Source: Lichenicola sp965198575 (GTDB lineage: Bacteria > Pseudomonadota > Alphaproteobacteria > Acetobacterales > Acetobacteraceae). Taken from it: a stretch of DNA of 64,000 nt. The DNA lies in NCBI RefSeq assembly GCF_965198575.1, contig NZ_OZ240671.1, positions 2,790,001 through 2,854,000 of the forward strand, read 5' to 3'. Positions 62,227-64,000 of the stretch are shown here, piece by piece (positions within the stretch are counted from its first letter, which is position 1; every line of letters starts with the position of its first letter). The notes beneath the pieces are model-generated. The model ran no database searches. It was not told the origin of the DNA and saw nothing but the letters and a program-made list of their open reading frames with translations. Made by a program: the position numbers and the translations under genes.

Positions 62227-64000
62227 TCAGTAGTTCACCGAGAGCCGCACGCCCCAGGTTGCCGGCAATCCGGCCAGTGCGATGTCGTCGCCCTGGACGA
62301 AGAAGTTGCGCGTGACGTCGTACTGCTTGTCCAGGATGTTCTGCCCGAAGGCGGCCAGGCTCCAGCGGCCGTTCTTCGGCGACAGGCTGACCGATGTATT
62401 GAACAGGGTATAGCCGGCGACGTTGTAGAGCGGCCCGAACAGCGAGCGCTGCGTGCTGCGCAGGCTGTAATCGCCTTCGGTGACCAGATCGAACTGCCCG
62501 AGATCCCACCTGTAACTTACCGATCCGTTCATCGTGATCTTCGGCGCCGGCAGGCTGTCGCCCTTGCGGCTGGCATCGATGGCGACATACTTGCCGTCGA
62601 CAAGGTTGGCGCCGGTGATCGCGTTGAAGTCGTCGAATTGTCCCGTGGCCCAGCCGGCCGACTGCGTCAGGGTCAGCCTGGGCAGTGGCGTCCAGCTGGT
62701 CTCGAACTCGCCGCCATAAAGATGCGAACGGGGCGCGTTGACGATCACGCCGATCGGCCCGACCGTCGGATTGACCACCTCCGATTGCACCTGCTGGTCG
62801 TGATAATCGTAATAGAATGCCGAGATGTTGAAACGCAGGTGCTGATCCGGCACCTCGAGCTTGTTGCCGATCTCGTACGCCCAGAGTTTTTCCGGCTGGA
62901 ACGGCGCGGTAGATGCTGCAGGGTCGGGCGAGTTGTACGTCGTGAACCCACCCGACTTGATGCCCCGGCTGACCGACGCATAGATCATGTCACGATGGAT
63001 CGGGCTGTAGTCCAGCTCGATCTTCCCGGACGGCAGGGTATAGCTGGTGCTCTGGGGTCCGACGGAGTCGGCAGGATTGGTGAGCACGTCGTTTGCCAGG
63101 AACTGCGAGGTGAAATTGTTGAGCCGGCGGGTTTCGTGCTCGATGCGCAGGCCGCCGATCAGGGTCAGCGCGTTGGTGACCTTGTAGTTGGCCTGGCCGA
63201 AACCGCTGATCGTGTTGACGGTCTGGGAGTAATGCACGTTCCCTTCCAGGCCATAGATGTCGTCGAACCCGGAGCGGTAGATGTCGCTCAGAAACTGGTT
63301 CGAATAGAAGATGCCGCCGACCCAGTTGAGCCGCCCGCCATCGCGTGAGGTCAGCCGCAGCTCGTTGGAGAACACGTCGGCGCGGCTGTTCAGGAACACG
63401 TCCGCGATCGACTGCGAGGAAGCGTCGAAATTGTCGTACTCGGTGCGCTGCGCGTAATCCTCGCTGATCAGGTCGGTCAGGGTGGCGAAACTCAGCGTCT
63501 GGTCGGCGCGCAGGCTGGTGCCGGCGGTGTCGACATGGGTGAACGGCTTCTGGTTCGGCTGGATGCCGATCTCGTTCGCGAACACCTTCGAGGTGCCCCA
63601 GCCGGTCGCGAAACGATCCGTGTCGGCAGGCTCGATCGGTGCCAGCGGATTGAGATCGTTCACCGCGGTCAACGGCGCGTACAGGTGCAGCCCGTCGGCG
63701 TCGGAGCGATCGTGGCTGCCATGCAGGTTGAGCTCCAGCTTCAGCGTGTCGGTCACCTCGGCGTCGAGCAGCAGGCGCAGCGCGTTGCGGTTGACGTCGC
63801 CCAGTACCGATCCGTCGCCGTCGCGATTATGCTCGAACGCGCCGCCATGCTGCGTTTCGCCGGAAATCCGGAACTGCACCCGGTCACTGATCGGCCCGGA
63901 CACGAAGCCATCCACCTTGGAGCTGTCGAAGCTGCCGTACTGCGTGTCGATCCCGGCGATCAGATCGGGCGTCGGCTTGTTCAGGATGTAATTGATCGCG
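62227..64000 (-). CDS. TonB-dependent receptor, N terminus cut by the window edge
   Basis: About 590 C-terminal residues of an outer-membrane beta-barrel receptor; the frame stays open to the right edge, beginning AINYILNKPTPDLIAG, just after the plug's GAINY-like end. The rest has strand-rich TBDT features: FVSGPISDRVQFRISGETQ, LKLELNLHGSHDRSDADGL, SNELRLTSRDGGRLNWVGGIFYSN, KTG-poor loops and the final NILDKQYDVTRNFF and WGVRLSVNY ending in aromatic Tyr. It is the same strand as the peptide transporter, 42 nt upstream of its binding protein, so it likely brings the same substrate across the outer membrane. The plug, TonB box and signal peptide are outside the window. Confidence 0.92.
   Translation of the reverse strand, partial: AINYILNKPTPDLIAGIDTQYGSFDSSKVDGFVSGPISDRVQFRISGETQHGGAFEHNRDGDGSVLGDVNRNALRLLLDAEVTDTLKLELNLHGSHDRSDADGLHLYAPLTAVNDLNPLAPIEPADTDRFATGWGTSKVFANEIGIQPNQKPFTHVDTAGTSLRADQTLSFATLTDLISEDYAQRTEYDNFDASSQSIADVFLNSRADVFSNELRLTSRDGGRLNWVGGIFYSNQFLSDIYRSGFDDIYGLEGNVHYSQTVNTISGFGQANYKVTNALTLIGGLRIEHETRRLNNFTSQFLANDVLTNPADSVGPQSTSYTLPSGKIELDYSPIHRDMIYASVSRGIKSGGFTTYNSPDPAASTAPFQPEKLWAYEIGNKLEVPDQHLRFNISAFYYDYHDQQVQSEVVNPTVGPIGVIVNAPRSHLYGGEFETSWTPLPRLTLTQSAGWATGQFDDFNAITGANLVDGKYVAIDASRKGDSLPAPKITMNGSVSYRWDLGQFDLVTEGDYSLRSTQRSLFGPLYNVAGYTLFNTSVSLSPKNGRWSLAAFGQNILDKQYDVTRNFFVQGDDIALAGLPATWGVRLSVNY

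Noticed and set aside
60676..63348. A plus-strand open frame of about 890 codons opposite the binding protein and TonB receptor
   Set aside because: Rich in Arg, His and Gln without domains, and both minus-strand genes are well supported.

Overview
The window is GC-rich, densely coded bacterial DNA that looks like a flagellated alphaproteobacterium, most likely Rhodospirillales/Acetobacteraceae. The evidence is the order fliL-fliM-DUF6468-motE-cheY-cheZ, two perfect CtrA-type boxes (TTAA-N7-TTAA) in the flagellar divergent promoter, a sorbosone-dehydrogenase-like quinoprotein, and the DUF1127, CsbD and DUF2382 small-protein repertoire. This assignment is inference. I see no rRNA, tRNA, insertion sequence, CRISPR array or replication origin. 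Long open frames antisense to real genes are frequent, as expected at this GC content, and are not annotated.

Layout. 0.2-6.3 kb: acyl-CoA/propionate catabolism (prpB, ETF-quinone oxidoreductase, etfB, etfA, and a divergent 3-hydroxyisobutyryl-CoA-hydrolase-like gene). 6.7-9.9 kb: a stress island (GlsB/YmgE-type membrane protein, DUF2382 protein, CsbD protein, PAS-LuxR regulator). 10-17.3 kb: single genes and regulator pairs (repeat membrane protein, SDR/TetR, MFS/LysR, DUF2938, quinoprotein, DUF1127). 17.3-21.5 kb: tesA esterase divergent from an ABC exporter pair. 21.5-31.8 kb: flagellum and chemotaxis, with flgF-flgG-flgA-flgH leftward and fliL-fliM-DUF6468-motE-cheY-cheZ plus a 996-residue periplasmic protein rightward. 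32-36.8 kb: spermidine synthesis (speD, speE), oligopeptidase F and an ABC1/UbiB-like kinase. 36.8-40.6 kb: a periplasmic-type aldehyde oxidoreductase (PaoABC-like). 41-44.3 kb: an XRE regulator, a fatty acid desaturase, a sulfotransferase relic and a secreted S33 peptidase. 44.3-52.2 kb: histidine utilisation (M20 amidohydrolase, hutU, hutH, hutI, divergent hutF-hutC). 52.2-64 kb: a TPR glycosyltransferase, then a leftward series running from a truncated TonB-dependent receptor at the right edge through a peptide ABC importer, a P1 peptidase, an alpha/beta hydrolase and a TTC38-like TPR protein.

How the genes work together. In the last block every junction from the binding protein to the TPR protein overlaps by 4-11 nt, so uptake and intracellular hydrolysis of some peptide-like substrate are probably made as one unit. 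In the hut block the M20 hydrolase occupies the place where the N-formylglutamate deformylase HutG would be expected after HutF. In the flagellar block the 996-residue protein shares a TGATG with cheZ, so it is probably a motility component without an assigned role. These three are the best candidates for undescribed biology here.
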